Shown here: in pieces, positions 53,472 through 62,520 of the stretch | How positions within the stretch are numbered: the stretch's first letter is position 1 | Layout of the letters: every line of letters starts with the position of its first letter | Assembly: GCA_020639075.1 (NCBI GenBank) | Contig: JACKHI010000001.1 | Coordinates: forward strand, 2,976,001 to 3,040,000 | Length of the DNA: 64,000 nt | Direction of reading: 5' to 3' | From: Phycisphaerales bacterium | Lineage (GTDB): Bacteria; Planctomycetota; Phycisphaerae; UBA1845; UTPLA1 | Position numbers and translations under genes: made by a program | The notes under the pieces: generated by a model | Told to the model about the DNA's origin: nothing | Seen by the model: the letters and a program-made list of their open reading frames with translations, nothing else | Databases searched by the model: none

Positions 53472-54437
53472 ATGAAGGCTGCAATCCTGCTGTCGGCTTC
53501 CATCTGCTTCGCCGGCGCCGATCCATCGACAGCCCCGCCGCAACCGGCTCCACGCGTCGTCGCCGACAACTCGGCGACGATTGAGGCGGACCGCCCGATG
53601 AAGTCCGAATCCATGTTCCTGCCGGAAGACACGCCTCTATATCGGGAGTGGGCGCAGCGCGCCGCGGACAACGATCGCCGCTACGTGTCCAGCTACCGGC
53701 GAGATCGCGGAATCATCGAATCTCGCATTCTCCGCGGCGATACGCGAATGTTCATGGTCGAAGACTATGTGCTTCAGATGGAAGTGCTCGGAGACGAAGC
53801 GCGGGTGATTGACCTGTGTTGTCGCATGTGGACGATGTCGCCGAAAAACGCCGAAGCCCAGGAACGGCTATTCAAAATCGCCAAGGGCTGTCTGCTCGAA
53901 GCCCGGCAATACACGGAAGTGCTCCGTATGGCGGGCGACGTCCATTCGGAATACGACAAACTGATCAGGAAGTACAATGCCGAACCCGATCGCAAACAGA
54001 ACTGGTGCGAGCTGCAATACAAGGGCGATTGCTCATCAGAGTTCCACGACGCATTCGCTTACTTCGAAGCCCTGGTTGGAACGGATCGCCGGATGGACGC
54101 CGTCATCCTGGGTGAAAAGCTGCTTCGATCCAACATCCGGTACAGCGATCTGACGCCGCAGTCTCGATACACGCAATGGGAGATCCCGGAGGACTTGTGG
54201 GACGACCCCATCATTTCGCAGCTTGTCTATTGCGCCACCCGCGCCGGCGACGCCGACATGCAGGACGCCCTGATCGCGCTGGCCCGTAGTCCGCAAACCG
54301 AAGCCGATCTGGACGCGTTCCGCGAAGACCTGCTCGGAACAGATGCGGAAATTGCAAAGCGACGCGTCGCCCAGGCAGCCTTCGATCCGCCGAATTCGAA
54401 GTACAACGAGGAACAGCCAATTCGCAATCCCCGGTAA
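53472..54437 (+). CDS. Secreted protein of unknown function
   Basis: 321 aa. A short signal peptide (about 1-16, ILLSASICFAGA) is followed by Pro/Ala-rich sequence, then a mostly helical, charged protein. Helical-repeat-like segments appear (DYVLQMEVLGDEARVIDLCC and DAFAYFEALVGTDRRMD), perhaps TPR- or SEL1-like but too weak to name. ATG 53472 has GGAGAG 5 nt upstream; the frame opens at 53298 without such support. It follows tRNA-Leu and precedes a histidine kinase on the same strand, 94 nt apart. Confidence 0.6.
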   Translation: MKAAILLSASICFAGADPSTAPPQPAPRVVADNSATIEADRPMKSESMFLPEDTPLYREWAQRAADNDRRYVSSYRRDRGIIESRILRGDTRMFMVEDYVLQMEVLGDEARVIDLCCRMWTMSPKNAEAQERLFKIAKGCLLEARQYTEVLRMAGDVHSEYDKLIRKYNAEPDRKQNWCELQYKGDCSSEFHDAFAYFEALVGTDRRMDAVILGEKLLRSNIRYSDLTPQSRYTQWEIPEDLWDDPIISQLVYCATRAGDADMQDALIALARSPQTEADLDAFREDLLGTDAEIAKRRVAQAAFDPPNSKYNEEQPIRNPR

Positions 54438-54531
54438 CGCGTCAACGAGACCTGGCAGATTGCCCCATGACGCCGACGAATCGCACGCCGCCACAAGTTC
54501 CCGATCCTTGCATGCCGCCGGGTTTTGGCGG

Positions 54532-55332
54532 ATGCTGATTCAGATGCCTGACCACTCGAAACCAACCGGCGGGCGCAGCGCCGACGAGCCTGCGGCGTTC
54601 GCCGACAACCCCGCCGATCAATTGATCGAAGTGGCCGCCATTGCCGGCGGTCTCGCCCACGAGGTCCGCAATGCGCTGTCGACGCTGCGCGTCGGGCTGC
54701 AACTGCTTGACGAAGACTGGCGCGATCTTGATGCCGCGGATGACCCGTCACCGACGGACGTATTCGATGTCGCCCGTCGCGGTCGGAAACGGATCGAGAC
54801 GCTGTTGAAGGAATCGGGCCGACTGGAGACGATCCTCAACGACTTCCTGGAGTTCGTTCGAAAACGCGAGCTTCGGCTCTCCGACATCGATCTCAACGAA
54901 CTGGCGTCGGACGTCGCCGAGTTTTTTGAGCCCCAGGCGCAACGCCACGGCATCGAACTGAAGCTGCAGCGTTCCGAGAGCAGCCTCCCCTGTCGGATTG
55001 ACTCCAGCCTGCTCAAGCAGGCTGTACTCAACGTGTTGATCAACGCTCAGCAGGCGATGGCGTCGGGTGGGACCATCCAGATGACGCTCTCGCGTGACGA
55101 CGAGGCGACAGCGCGGCTGGACATCTCCGACAACGGTCCCGGCATCGAGGCGGATACGCTCGCGCGCATCTTCGAAGCATACTACTCGACGAAGCGAGGC
55201 GGATCGGGCCTGGGGCTCGCCATGACGCGGAGAATTGTCCGCGCTCACGGCGGCACAGTGCGCGCAAATTCAACGCCCGGCGAGGGAACGCGTTTTTCGT
55301 TTCGCTTTCCCCTCGCGGGCGTTGAACTCTAG
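54532..55332 (+). CDS. Soluble sensor histidine kinase
   Basis: 266 aa. No membrane helix. HisKA domain with the H-box GGLAHEVRNALSTLRVGLQL (His about residue 44) and HATPase domain: N-box LNVLINAQQAM, DISDNGPGIEADTLARIF (G1), YYSTKRGGSGLGLAM (F and G2). The layout resembles NtrB-type kinases without a visible sensor domain. No response regulator gene is adjacent, so the partner is unknown. The start is uncertain: ATG 54532 or 54544, neither with a strong ribosome site. It converges with a sigma factor gene. Confidence 0.88.
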   Translation: MLIQMPDHSKPTGGRSADEPAAFADNPADQLIEVAAIAGGLAHEVRNALSTLRVGLQLLDEDWRDLDAADDPSPTDVFDVARRGRKRIETLLKESGRLETILNDFLEFVRKRELRLSDIDLNELASDVAEFFEPQAQRHGIELKLQRSESSLPCRIDSSLLKQAVLNVLINAQQAMASGGTIQMTLSRDDEATARLDISDNGPGIEADTLARIFEAYYSTKRGGSGLGLAMTRRIVRAHGGTVRANSTPGEGTRFSFRFPLAGVEL

Positions 55333-55353
55333 GAAGAGGGAGAGAGAGTTTGG

Positions 55354-56217
55354 TTATTGCAGGACAGGGTCACGATGGATCGCTTCCCGCAGTTTCGATA
55401 TAGCGGACAACTGAATCTGCCGGACCCGTTCCTTGCTGATCGACAGTCGGCGACCGATGTCTTCGAGAGTCAACCGCTTTCGCTGTGAGTCCTTTGGAAA
55501 TCGCTTCGAGAGAACCGTCTTCTCGATCTCGGAGAGATCGGCCTCATCTTGTCGAAGGATCTGCTGGAGACGCTCGACGTAGAGCTCGCGCTCATCGACC
55601 CGTCGCGTCTCGGCGAAATCACTCTTTTCGTACTCTTCATCGTATGCGCCGGCAACCCGTTCGCGCCGCTTGGAATCCGCCATCGCCGCTCGGGCAAACG
55701 CGCGGATGATCGCATTACACGCATATGTGCTGAAGCGATAGCCTTTCCACGGATTGAAAGTATCCGCGGCGCGGAGCAGCGCCATCATTCCTTCGCTCGT
55801 CATTTCCTCTCGATCCAGCGAACTGAATCGCGAACGACCGATGAGATCGTAAACAAGCCCCTGGTTCGCCTCGATCACCCGCGTGCGAATCAAGTGGTAT
55901 CGCTGCGTCCAGATGTTGTAATCCCGCTCGCGCGCCTTGGTCATCCGCTTGTCGGCGGACTGGTAGATCTTGCTGAGGCGATATCCCGCGTAGTGAAGCT
56001 GGCGAAAGAGGACGTTCTCTTCTGCGACCGTCAGTCGTCCGGTCCCGTCGGCGGGCGCCGGCCAATTGGAGAACAACTCCCGCTCGGTGCCGGCCTTTTG
56101 AAGCTCGGAGTTCGACACGTACGGCGGCGGCAACATCCACTCCGCGAGAGCAGGTCGATTAGATGGCTCGGTGGTGATACGTCGCACGAGGCTACCTGCC
56201 TTTCCGACGGCGTCCAC
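55354..56217 (-). CDS. Sigma-70-family RNA polymerase sigma factor
   Basis: 287 aa. Region 2 (SLDREEMTSEGMMALLRAAD, YRFSTYACNAIIRAFAR) and region 4 helix-turn-helix (RLTLEDIGRRLSISKERVRQ) are clear, with a helical stretch (AENQGLVYDL-like) between. It is too long for an ECF factor and lacks the acidic region 1.1 of RpoD, so it belongs with the alternative sigma-70 factors. The start is GTG 56217; ATG 56136 is an alternative. Upstream is an AT-rich gap. What it controls is unknown. Confidence 0.85.
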   Translation of the reverse strand: MDAVGKAGSLVRRITTEPSNRPALAEWMLPPPYVSNSELQKAGTERELFSNWPAPADGTGRLTVAEENVLFRQLHYAGYRLSKIYQSADKRMTKARERDYNIWTQRYHLIRTRVIEANQGLVYDLIGRSRFSSLDREEMTSEGMMALLRAADTFNPWKGYRFSTYACNAIIRAFARAAMADSKRRERVAGAYDEEYEKSDFAETRRVDERELYVERLQQILRQDEADLSEIEKTVLSKRFPKDSQRKRLTLEDIGRRLSISKERVRQIQLSAISKLREAIHRDPVLQ

Positions 56218-56463
56218 AAGCGCCGCCCACCTTTATACCTGACGAAACGTCAAAAAGTTCCGCCTATTTCTCAAAAAATAGTCCCTTCATAGTCCTATTT
56301 CATTGCATTTATCTATTCGACCGAAGATCGGACGTAGATGCAGGCAATTAAGCTAATTGATAACAATGACTTATGAACTATCTGTGAACAGCGATTAAGG
56401 AGATGCAAAAACACCGCTCGGCGTCGGAGCCCGAAAATATTTTTCCACACGGACCCCGAGCCG
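56218..56463. other. AT-rich intergenic region upstream of the sigma factor
   Basis: This is the most AT-rich stretch in the window (for example around 56260-56400), standing out from its GC-rich surroundings. On the minus strand GGAACT then, 18 nt later, TATAAA (56237-56232) could be a promoter about 15 nt from the GTG, giving an almost leaderless mRNA. Beyond that I see no gene. Confidence 0.45.
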
Positions 56464-56733
56464 CTACCTTGCGGACTCCGGAGTCAGTAGCGTGCCGATC
56501 CCGTCGAGGAGGGCCGTCACTGTTTGGCGCAGACCGGCTTCCGTGTTCTCAGGCGTCGCGACGGCTGTCGAGAGCCCTTGGATCAACCCCGGAACGTAGG
56601 CCTCGCGAAACGCGCGTCCCAGCTCCGAATCGAACGCGACAGACGGACAGCTTCCAACCACGAACGGCAGGGAAAGAAGCGCACCAGTCAACATGCGATT
56701 CACACGACTGATTCGAACGAAACGGCGATTCAT
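56464..56733 (-). CDS. Small lipoprotein-like secreted protein
   Basis: 89 aa. The signal peptide ends in a lipobox-like LPFVVGSC (Cys about residue 29), so it is probably a lipoprotein. The mature 60 residues are helical and conserved-looking (RAFREAYVPGLIQGLSTAV, LRQTVTALLDGIGTLL). I cannot name a family. GAGG lies about 8 nt before ATG 56733. The frame fits better than the overlapping plus-strand ORF at 56403-56711. Confidence 0.65.
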   Translation of the reverse strand: MNRRFVRISRVNRMLTGALLSLPFVVGSCPSVAFDSELGRAFREAYVPGLIQGLSTAVATPENTEAGLRQTVTALLDGIGTLLTPESAR

Positions 56734-56908
56734 GAATAGACCTCATTCGGGGGGCAATTCTCCGCAACGCACGGCCGAGTCGAAACCAGCCGCCCTAACG
56801 ATGCATATCGACGACGACTCAGGCCGTCACTGAATCCTGAGCGCGAATACCCCGCCGACCCGTGCTTTATCGGACGCCGCCATCGTCGGCAATCTGCGGA
56901 TCGCAGAT

Positions 56909-59707
56909 GTGAATCCCCTCGATTCAAGCTCCGATATGCGTTTCATGGCGATGCGTACCGAGAATCTCGTCGAATTCGAACGCCGGGCGGAACCTCACGC
57001 GCCAATCGGTCAGTCCCCGTTCGCGCGGCGCGACCGGTTCTTCTTTTTATGCGCGCTCATCCTCGCCTTCGCAATCTGCTCGACGACGACGGCACAAGTC
57101 TCGTCGCGTCAACCATCGACGGCATTGGCTCGCGAAGCCAAGCGATTCGACTTCGACGAACAGAAGCTCGGAAACTTCGAAGACCTCCCGATGAACTGGC
57201 TGCCGATCACCGGCGGCAGCTTTCCCAGATTCGTCGAGCCTGCATTCGACATGATGTCGGGGCATGACGCCCCACCGAGCTTTCGCCTTCAGATTCAGAC
57301 GGGAAACGTCGGCGCGTACTACCTCGCGAAGGACATTCCCGCCCATCCCGGCAGCGAGTACCGAATCTCCGCCTGGGTGCGCACGAAGGGACTCGAAAAC
57401 GCGTCGGCCTACATAACGGCGTATTACCTCGATCACGCGTTGCAGCCGATCGGCGAGACCGAACGATACAGTGAACCCGTGAATGCCGGCTGTTGCGGCG
57501 TCGATTGGACGCAGGTCACAGTCGACCTGCCGGGCGGCGTGAGGAATGCGCGCTGGATCGCGCTGAGTTGCAGAATCGAACAACGCAAACCGGAAAACCC
57601 TGTCGAGGGACCTTTCGCACCGATTCCACGTCGTGACGCAAATGCGTCGGCCTGGTTTGACGACATCATCGTCATCCGTCGGCCGCGCGTGCAGATGGCG
57701 CTGAACCGAAACAGTCATTTCTACTTCGATGACGAACCCATCCGCTGCGACATCAAATTGCTCGATCTGGACGGCGCCGGTCTCGACGTCACATTGAAGA
57801 TTGACGACGCCGTCGGCCGTACGATGCAGACATTCACTCTTGATGGTCCGGCGCTCGTCGCCGAAGCTCGTCCCGTCGACTTCGCGGCGCTCTCCCCGGG
57901 GATGTACACCGCCCGACTGCAGATGCGGCTCGATCGACACGTTATTGCCGAACATGAACGGCGCTTCGTTGTGCTGCGGCGCACGATGGCGGGCGAACGA
58001 ACGAATGGCGCCGGCTTCGGCGTCGTGCTCAGCGACGAAAGCGTCGACCGACCCGAGATCATCGATCTGATTGATCGGATCCGCCCGGGCGCCGTCAAGC
58101 TGCCTCTCTGGCGATTCGGCCTGACGGACGACGCCGTCGTTTACGGCGACGAGAACACGCGCAACATGATCGAAACGTTCCGCAGGCGGAACATCGAGAT
58201 CGTCGCCGTACTCGACGCCCTGCCGAAATCCCTGGCCGCGGCGTACGAATACCCGAAGCGCACCATCGAGCGCGCGCTCGCCGTCCCCATCGCCGAAAAG
58301 AACGACTGGGTACCGTATCTCGGCCTTCTGCTGATGCGCCACGGTGCGTGGACCAACACGTGGCAACTTGGCGACGACCACGGCGCACCGCGATTCGACG
58401 CATCGACGATCACTGCTGCACTGCAGAGCGTTCGTCAGGTCATCGATCCGCTCATCGGCAAACCGCGGATCGTTCTGCCGAACTCATCATTCGGCGGCGC
58501 ACAAGTCGAAATCGGCCCCGACGACATCGCATCGACGACGTTTGAATTCCATCAGACGCCCGATCTCGGCGCGGACGGCGACGCGGCGAACAAGCCCGCG
58601 GATCCGCTCGGTTCCAGTTGGGCGACTTTGTCGACGACGGACGAGAATCGTTATGACCGCGAAGCGCGACTGAAGCGATTCGCACGCGGCCTGATTTCGT
58701 CCCGTGCGATCGGCTACCAGTCCGTCTTTGTTCCGGCGCTCTGGACGTTCGAGGAAGGCGATAATGGCCGGATCATCCGGCCGCGCGAGGAACTCGTCTT
58801 ACTGAACACGGTCTCACGTCGACTGGGCGACCTGCCGAATGCCACGCGCATGACATTGCACCCGGACATCGCCTCGTGGCTGTTCTCCGATATCGACGGA
58901 CGAATCGGCGCGATCGCTCTCTGGCGCCCGGACGAAGAGTCGGAGGAAATCACGCTCGACATCCCGCCAACAACCGAGGTGCACGACGTCTGGGGCCGCA
59001 TCGTCGAGACGACGCGGACCGAGGAGGGCGTCCGATTCAGCGTCGGCGGTATGCCCGTGTTCGTCGGTCCAGTATCGGTGCCGCACATGCGCGAGATCGA
59101 CTCGTTCGAAGTGATGAACGCCCAACTGACGGCGTCAATCCGAACTCAGACGCGCGACGTGATGCTACTCAACACGCAGAGCGAGGACCTTGTCGGCGAG
59201 TTGCTCCTTCAGGGCCCCGACGGCTGGCGCATCAGTCCGCGCCGCGTCCCGATCCAGCTGCATCCCGGCGAGACGCTGAAGTACCCGATCCAGTTGAAAC
59301 CCCCGAGCAACGCGCCTGCCGGCTGGTACAGCCTCAAAGGCCGCCTCGACGTCGCAGGCGACGGCGACGGCGAAACGTACGTCACGACGCCGATTCGCGT
59401 CGACGCGCCGGGCCTCGAAGTCAACGTCTTCGCGCATCGTGACGGCGACGGCATTCGATTCATACAGCGAATCACGAACACGGCGGATCGCGTCATGGAA
59501 TTGCGGGCGTATCTCATCGCGCCGGGGCGACCGCGCGACGCGCGATCGATCAATCACCTGGGGGCCGGCGAGACAGCCGTTCGCGAATTCCGGGTGGAAC
59601 CCGCAGACACAGTCGAAGGCGGATTCGTTCGAATCTCGGTCGAGGAGATCGGCGGCGAACTGAAACACAATACCGTGATTCAGTTCAACTCGAGTTTGCC
59701 CGAGTAA
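56909..59707 (+). CDS. Large secreted protein with CBM-like and TIM-barrel-like regions
   Basis: 932 aa. A hydrophobic export signal lies at about 50-68 (FFFLCALILAFAICSTTTA), so the start may be the later ATG 56936, 56945 or 56951 rather than GTG 56909. Residues about 75-260 look like a carbohydrate-binding or CBM4/9-type beta-sandwich (EYRISAWVRTKGLENASAYI and ASAWFDDIIVI). The middle (about 370-640) has a glycoside-hydrolase-like TIM-barrel pattern (GVVLSDESVDRPEIIDLI, RPGAVKLPLWRFG), but no catalytic Glu pair can be assigned. C-terminal Ig-like or NEW3-type beta regions follow (SPRRVPIQLHPGETLKYPI). A polysaccharide-binding or degrading role is likely; the substrate is unknown. Confidence 0.6.
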   Translation: MNPLDSSSDMRFMAMRTENLVEFERRAEPHAPIGQSPFARRDRFFFLCALILAFAICSTTTAQVSSRQPSTALAREAKRFDFDEQKLGNFEDLPMNWLPITGGSFPRFVEPAFDMMSGHDAPPSFRLQIQTGNVGAYYLAKDIPAHPGSEYRISAWVRTKGLENASAYITAYYLDHALQPIGETERYSEPVNAGCCGVDWTQVTVDLPGGVRNARWIALSCRIEQRKPENPVEGPFAPIPRRDANASAWFDDIIVIRRPRVQMALNRNSHFYFDDEPIRCDIKLLDLDGAGLDVTLKIDDAVGRTMQTFTLDGPALVAEARPVDFAALSPGMYTARLQMRLDRHVIAEHERRFVVLRRTMAGERTNGAGFGVVLSDESVDRPEIIDLIDRIRPGAVKLPLWRFGLTDDAVVYGDENTRNMIETFRRRNIEIVAVLDALPKSLAAAYEYPKRTIERALAVPIAEKNDWVPYLGLLLMRHGAWTNTWQLGDDHGAPRFDASTITAALQSVRQVIDPLIGKPRIVLPNSSFGGAQVEIGPDDIASTTFEFHQTPDLGADGDAANKPADPLGSSWATLSTTDENRYDREARLKRFARGLISSRAIGYQSVFVPALWTFEEGDNGRIIRPREELVLLNTVSRRLGDLPNATRMTLHPDIASWLFSDIDGRIGAIALWRPDEESEEITLDIPPTTEVHDVWGRIVETTRTEEGVRFSVGGMPVFVGPVSVPHMREIDSFEVMNAQLTASIRTQTRDVMLLNTQSEDLVGELLLQGPDGWRISPRRVPIQLHPGETLKYPIQLKPPSNAPAGWYSLKGRLDVAGDGDGETYVTTPIRVDAPGLEVNVFAHRDGDGIRFIQRITNTADRVMELRAYLIAPGRPRDARSINHLGAGETAVREFRVEPADTVEGGFVRISVEEIGGELKHNTVIQFNSSLPE

Positions 59708-59755
59708 CGCAATTAACTCGACTACGACGTCGCAGGTGCGCCGGGCCGGACCCAA

Positions 59756-60433
59756 TCAGGGGTGTGAACGCAGCGATCCCTGCCGATTCAGCATACTCAC
59801 GGCGGAGCGTACGAACGCCGTTCGAAACGCATCGACGTTCCTGTACGCATCCAGCCGATCGTAGCGTTTTCGGTTGATGCTCATTCGCAGAAAGGTATGT
59901 CGCTGCCCCGTGGCGTCGAAGCGCTTGGATTCGCGACCGCTGACGATCATGCCGCCGCGTTGGTAGCACTTAATCGCCGCGACATTCTCCGGGATGACAA
60001 CGAGCAGTATTTCGGCCGCGCCCATTTCCTCGAACGCATGCACAACCAGATTCCGAAAGAAAACATGACTCAGGCCGCGGCCTCGCTGAGCCGGATCGAG
60101 AACGAAATGACCGATCCAATAGCGTCTGCGTTCGTCGGGCATGTGATTGAGTTCGCCGTAGCCGCAGGGCCCGTCTGCAGCGCTTTCCCAGAACAGGAAC
60201 TGGCGTCCGTCCCGACGCTGCCACGCACAGACTTTCGCGGGCGTCAGCGGCGCGACGGTTCCCGGGGCGAGCCACGTCAGTTCGTGCGCCGACTTCGGCC
60301 ACGACGCAACGACGGGCGCGAACAGGTTGTCGAACGGGGAGATGAATCGCAGCGCGGCGCCCGCCGACGATGCACTTGGCGCGTGGCCCCGTCCCGCACT
60401 CGACTGCGCTGAATGTTCGACCAATCCCGCCAT
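59756..60433 (-). CDS. GNAT-family N-acetyltransferase
   Basis: 225 aa. The GNAT core (about 95-185) has YWIGHFVLDPAQRGRGLSHV (acetyl-CoA loop with the RGRG motif), a helix HAFEEMGAAEILLVVIPEN and the later YQRGGMIVSGRESKRFD. The N-terminal 60 residues are low complexity, rich in Ser and Ala. It follows ribBA on the same strand after 14 nt, so it is probably in the pgsA-ribBA operon. Substrate unknown. Confidence 0.8.
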   Translation of the reverse strand: MAGLVEHSAQSSAGRGHAPSASSAGAALRFISPFDNLFAPVVASWPKSAHELTWLAPGTVAPLTPAKVCAWQRRDGRQFLFWESAADGPCGYGELNHMPDERRRYWIGHFVLDPAQRGRGLSHVFFRNLVVHAFEEMGAAEILLVVIPENVAAIKCYQRGGMIVSGRESKRFDATGQRHTFLRMSINRKRYDRLDAYRNVDAFRTAFVRSAVSMLNRQGSLRSHP

Positions 60434-60447
60434 CTGGACCGCCCGAC

Positions 60448-61692
60448 TTACGGCTCCGAATTCCGAAACACGTGGCCCATCTTATCCCGCTTCGTCTGTA
60501 AATATCGACGATTATCCGGGTTCGACGGAATCTCAATCGGCAATTGATCGACGACTTCGAGACCATAGACCGCCAGACGGCTGACCTTCTTCGGATTGTT
60601 CGTCAGGATTCGCACGCGGTTCAGGCCCAAGTCGCGGAGAATCTGCGCCCCGACGCCGTAATCCCGCTTGTCCGCCGGGAAGCCGAGCCGCTCGTTCGCC
60701 TCGACCGTGTCGAGCCCCTGATCCTGAAGTCGATAGGCCCGGAGCTTGTTGACCAGGCCGATCCCACGACCCTCCTGCCGCAGGTAAAGCACGACGCCGC
60801 GGCCGGCGTCGGCGATCTGCTTCATTGCGGCATCCAACTGATCGCCGCAATCACAACGCGACGAGCCGAAGACATCGCCCGTCAGGCATTCCGAATGAAC
60901 GCGAATCAACGGCGCTTCGCCATTCGTCGCAGCGTCGGAGCCGTCCAGACCGATTCCGCCCATGCACAGGGCGATATGCGTCTCGTTGTCCGCGTTGCTG
61001 CGATACGCATTGAGCTGCCAAAGCCCGAACCGATTGCGAAGCGGCACCGACTCGATGCGTTCGACGATCCGTTCGCGCTGCATCCGGTACTCGATCAGCG
61101 AAGCGACTGTGCACATCTTGAGGCCGTGCGTCGCGCAGAATTCCGTAAGCTGCGGCACACGCGCCATCGTGCCGTCATCGTTCAGGATTTCGATGATTGC
61201 TGCGCCGGGCATCAACCCTGCGAGTCGGCAGAGATCGACGGAGCCTTCCGTCTGTCCCGCGCGCACGAGCACGCCGCCGTCTCGCGCAATCAGCGGATTC
61301 ACGTGGCCCGGGCGAACGAAATCCTCCGGCACAGTTTCTTCCGCAACCGTTCGCTGAATCGTCGTCGCGCGATCGCTTGCCGAAACGCCGGTGGAAACGC
61401 CGAGATGCGGACCACCGTCGATCGTGACAGTAAACGCGGTGCCGAGGGGCGTGTTGTTGACGGGCGCCTGCGGCTGAAGGTTGAGCCGATCGCAGCGGGC
61501 CTTCGACAATGCAACGCACAGCGTGCCGCGACCGAACTTGAGCATGAAGTTGACGGCTTCCGGCGTCGTCATTTCGGCCGGGCAGACAAGATCGCCCTCG
61601 TTTTCACGATGCTCGTCGTCGACGAGTACGATCATGCGTCCCGCACGAAGTTCGTCGAGAATCTCCGCAATCGAACTGAATATGGATGACAT
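60448..61692 (-). CDS. ribBA: Bifunctional 3,4-DHBP synthase/GTP cyclohydrolase II
   Basis: 414 aa. Two riboflavin-pathway enzymes in one chain. The N-terminal DHBP synthase (about 1-200) has DDEHRENEGDLVCPAE, HLGVSTGVSASDRATTI and RPGHVNPLIAR. The C-terminal GTP cyclohydrolase II (about 205-414) has the zinc cysteines CLTGDVFGSSRCDCGDQ, and YLRQEGRGIGLVNKLRAY then LRDLGLNRVRILTNNPKK. ATG 61692 follows AGGAG by 11 nt; GTG 61704 would be too close to it. It starts 15 nt after pgsA, suggesting an operon. No FMN riboswitch is seen near it. Confidence 0.95.
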   Translation of the reverse strand: MSSIFSSIAEILDELRAGRMIVLVDDEHRENEGDLVCPAEMTTPEAVNFMLKFGRGTLCVALSKARCDRLNLQPQAPVNNTPLGTAFTVTIDGGPHLGVSTGVSASDRATTIQRTVAEETVPEDFVRPGHVNPLIARDGGVLVRAGQTEGSVDLCRLAGLMPGAAIIEILNDDGTMARVPQLTEFCATHGLKMCTVASLIEYRMQRERIVERIESVPLRNRFGLWQLNAYRSNADNETHIALCMGGIGLDGSDAATNGEAPLIRVHSECLTGDVFGSSRCDCGDQLDAAMKQIADAGRGVVLYLRQEGRGIGLVNKLRAYRLQDQGLDTVEANERLGFPADKRDYGVGAQILRDLGLNRVRILTNNPKKVSRLAVYGLEVVDQLPIEIPSNPDNRRYLQTKRDKMGHVFRNSEP

Positions 61693-61706
61693 CCGGATCG
61701 TCACTC

Positions 61707-62351
61707 CTACTTAGGATTTTTCGCATCGACGGGACCGGCCCGCCATTGCCGCCAACCCTGCTGTGAGTAGCTGGCGCTCGCGGCGATCGCCAGGAGCGTC
61801 GCGACGTAGAACAGCCCGCGAGCGATCGGTTCGATCGCGTCCGGCCGGACAAACCACAATAGCATAGCAAGGACCAGCGCCATCTGCGCCGTCGTGCAGC
61901 CTTTTCCCATCCACCCGGGACTGACGCTCCGATCGTGCGTGCGGCTTCGCACGATCCAGTAGCCGGCCGTGACGAACACATCCTTGCCGACGGCGACGCC
62001 GAAGACCCAGCCGGGAAGGTAGAGCATGTGCGCGCCGGATTCCGGTCCGTCCCGAACGCCGACCAGGAAGAGCAGAAGCATCGACACGGAGAGGAGCGTT
62101 TTATCGGCCACGGCATCGAGCATCGCACCAAGCCTCGAAATCTGGCCGAGCCTGCGGGCAAGGTAGCCGTCGAACATGTCGGTGACGGCCATCAGGAGAA
62201 ACAGACCGAACGCCGCCCATTTCGGCCAGCCGGCGGCCTCCTCCATCGACTGAAGCACGACGCAAGCGACGAAGGGCGGCAATAGGAGTAAGCGCAGACT
62301 CGTGATGACGTTAGGAATCGTAAGCCGCGCATTGATGGTCGCTTCCGACAT
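61707..62351 (-). CDS. pgsA: CDP-diacylglycerol-glycerol-3-phosphate 3-phosphatidyltransferase
   Basis: 214 aa. Makes phosphatidylglycerophosphate. The CDP-alcohol phosphotransferase motif (D-G-x2-A-R-x8-G-x3-D-x3-D) is intact in DMFDGYLARRLGQISRLGAM followed by LDAVADKTLL. About five membrane helices. TIPNVITSLRLLLLPPFVA at the start is typical for PgsA. It heads the pgsA-ribBA-GNAT run. Confidence 0.92.
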   Translation of the reverse strand: MSEATINARLTIPNVITSLRLLLLPPFVACVVLQSMEEAAGWPKWAAFGLFLLMAVTDMFDGYLARRLGQISRLGAMLDAVADKTLLSVSMLLLFLVGVRDGPESGAHMLYLPGWVFGVAVGKDVFVTAGYWIVRSRTHDRSVSPGWMGKGCTTAQMALVLAMLLWFVRPDAIEPIARGLFYVATLLAIAASASYSQQGWRQWRAGPVDAKNPK

Positions 62352-62426
62352 TGTGCCTCGATTCAGACGTGCCGGCGTCAGCCGATCGACTCAGGCGGCG
62401 ATCCGCGGGCTGCCGAGGATCCGACT

Positions 62427-62455
62427 GTGGCGATAAGTTCCGCAATTGCTATACT
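62427..62455 (+). promoter_or_regulatory. Weak promoter for the LOG gene
   Basis: GTGGCG (62427-62432) and TATACT (62450-62455) with a 17-bp spacer, about 65 nt before the chosen start. The -10 box is good and the -35 box poor. Confidence 0.35.
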
Positions 62456-62520
62456 TTGGACTGCAATCAGGAGAAGATCAAACCCATCGGGGCCGGGCCC
62501 CGAATACGATTCGACACACC

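Noticed and set aside
56403..56711. Plus-strand ORF with GGAG next to its ATG
   Set aside because: The Shine-Dalgarno sequence is too close to the start, the translation is not protein-like, and the minus-strand lipoprotein-like gene covers the same DNA more convincingly.
61693..61706. FMN riboswitch upstream of ribBA
   Set aside because: Only 14 nt separate pgsA and ribBA, and no RFN-like core was seen upstream of pgsA.
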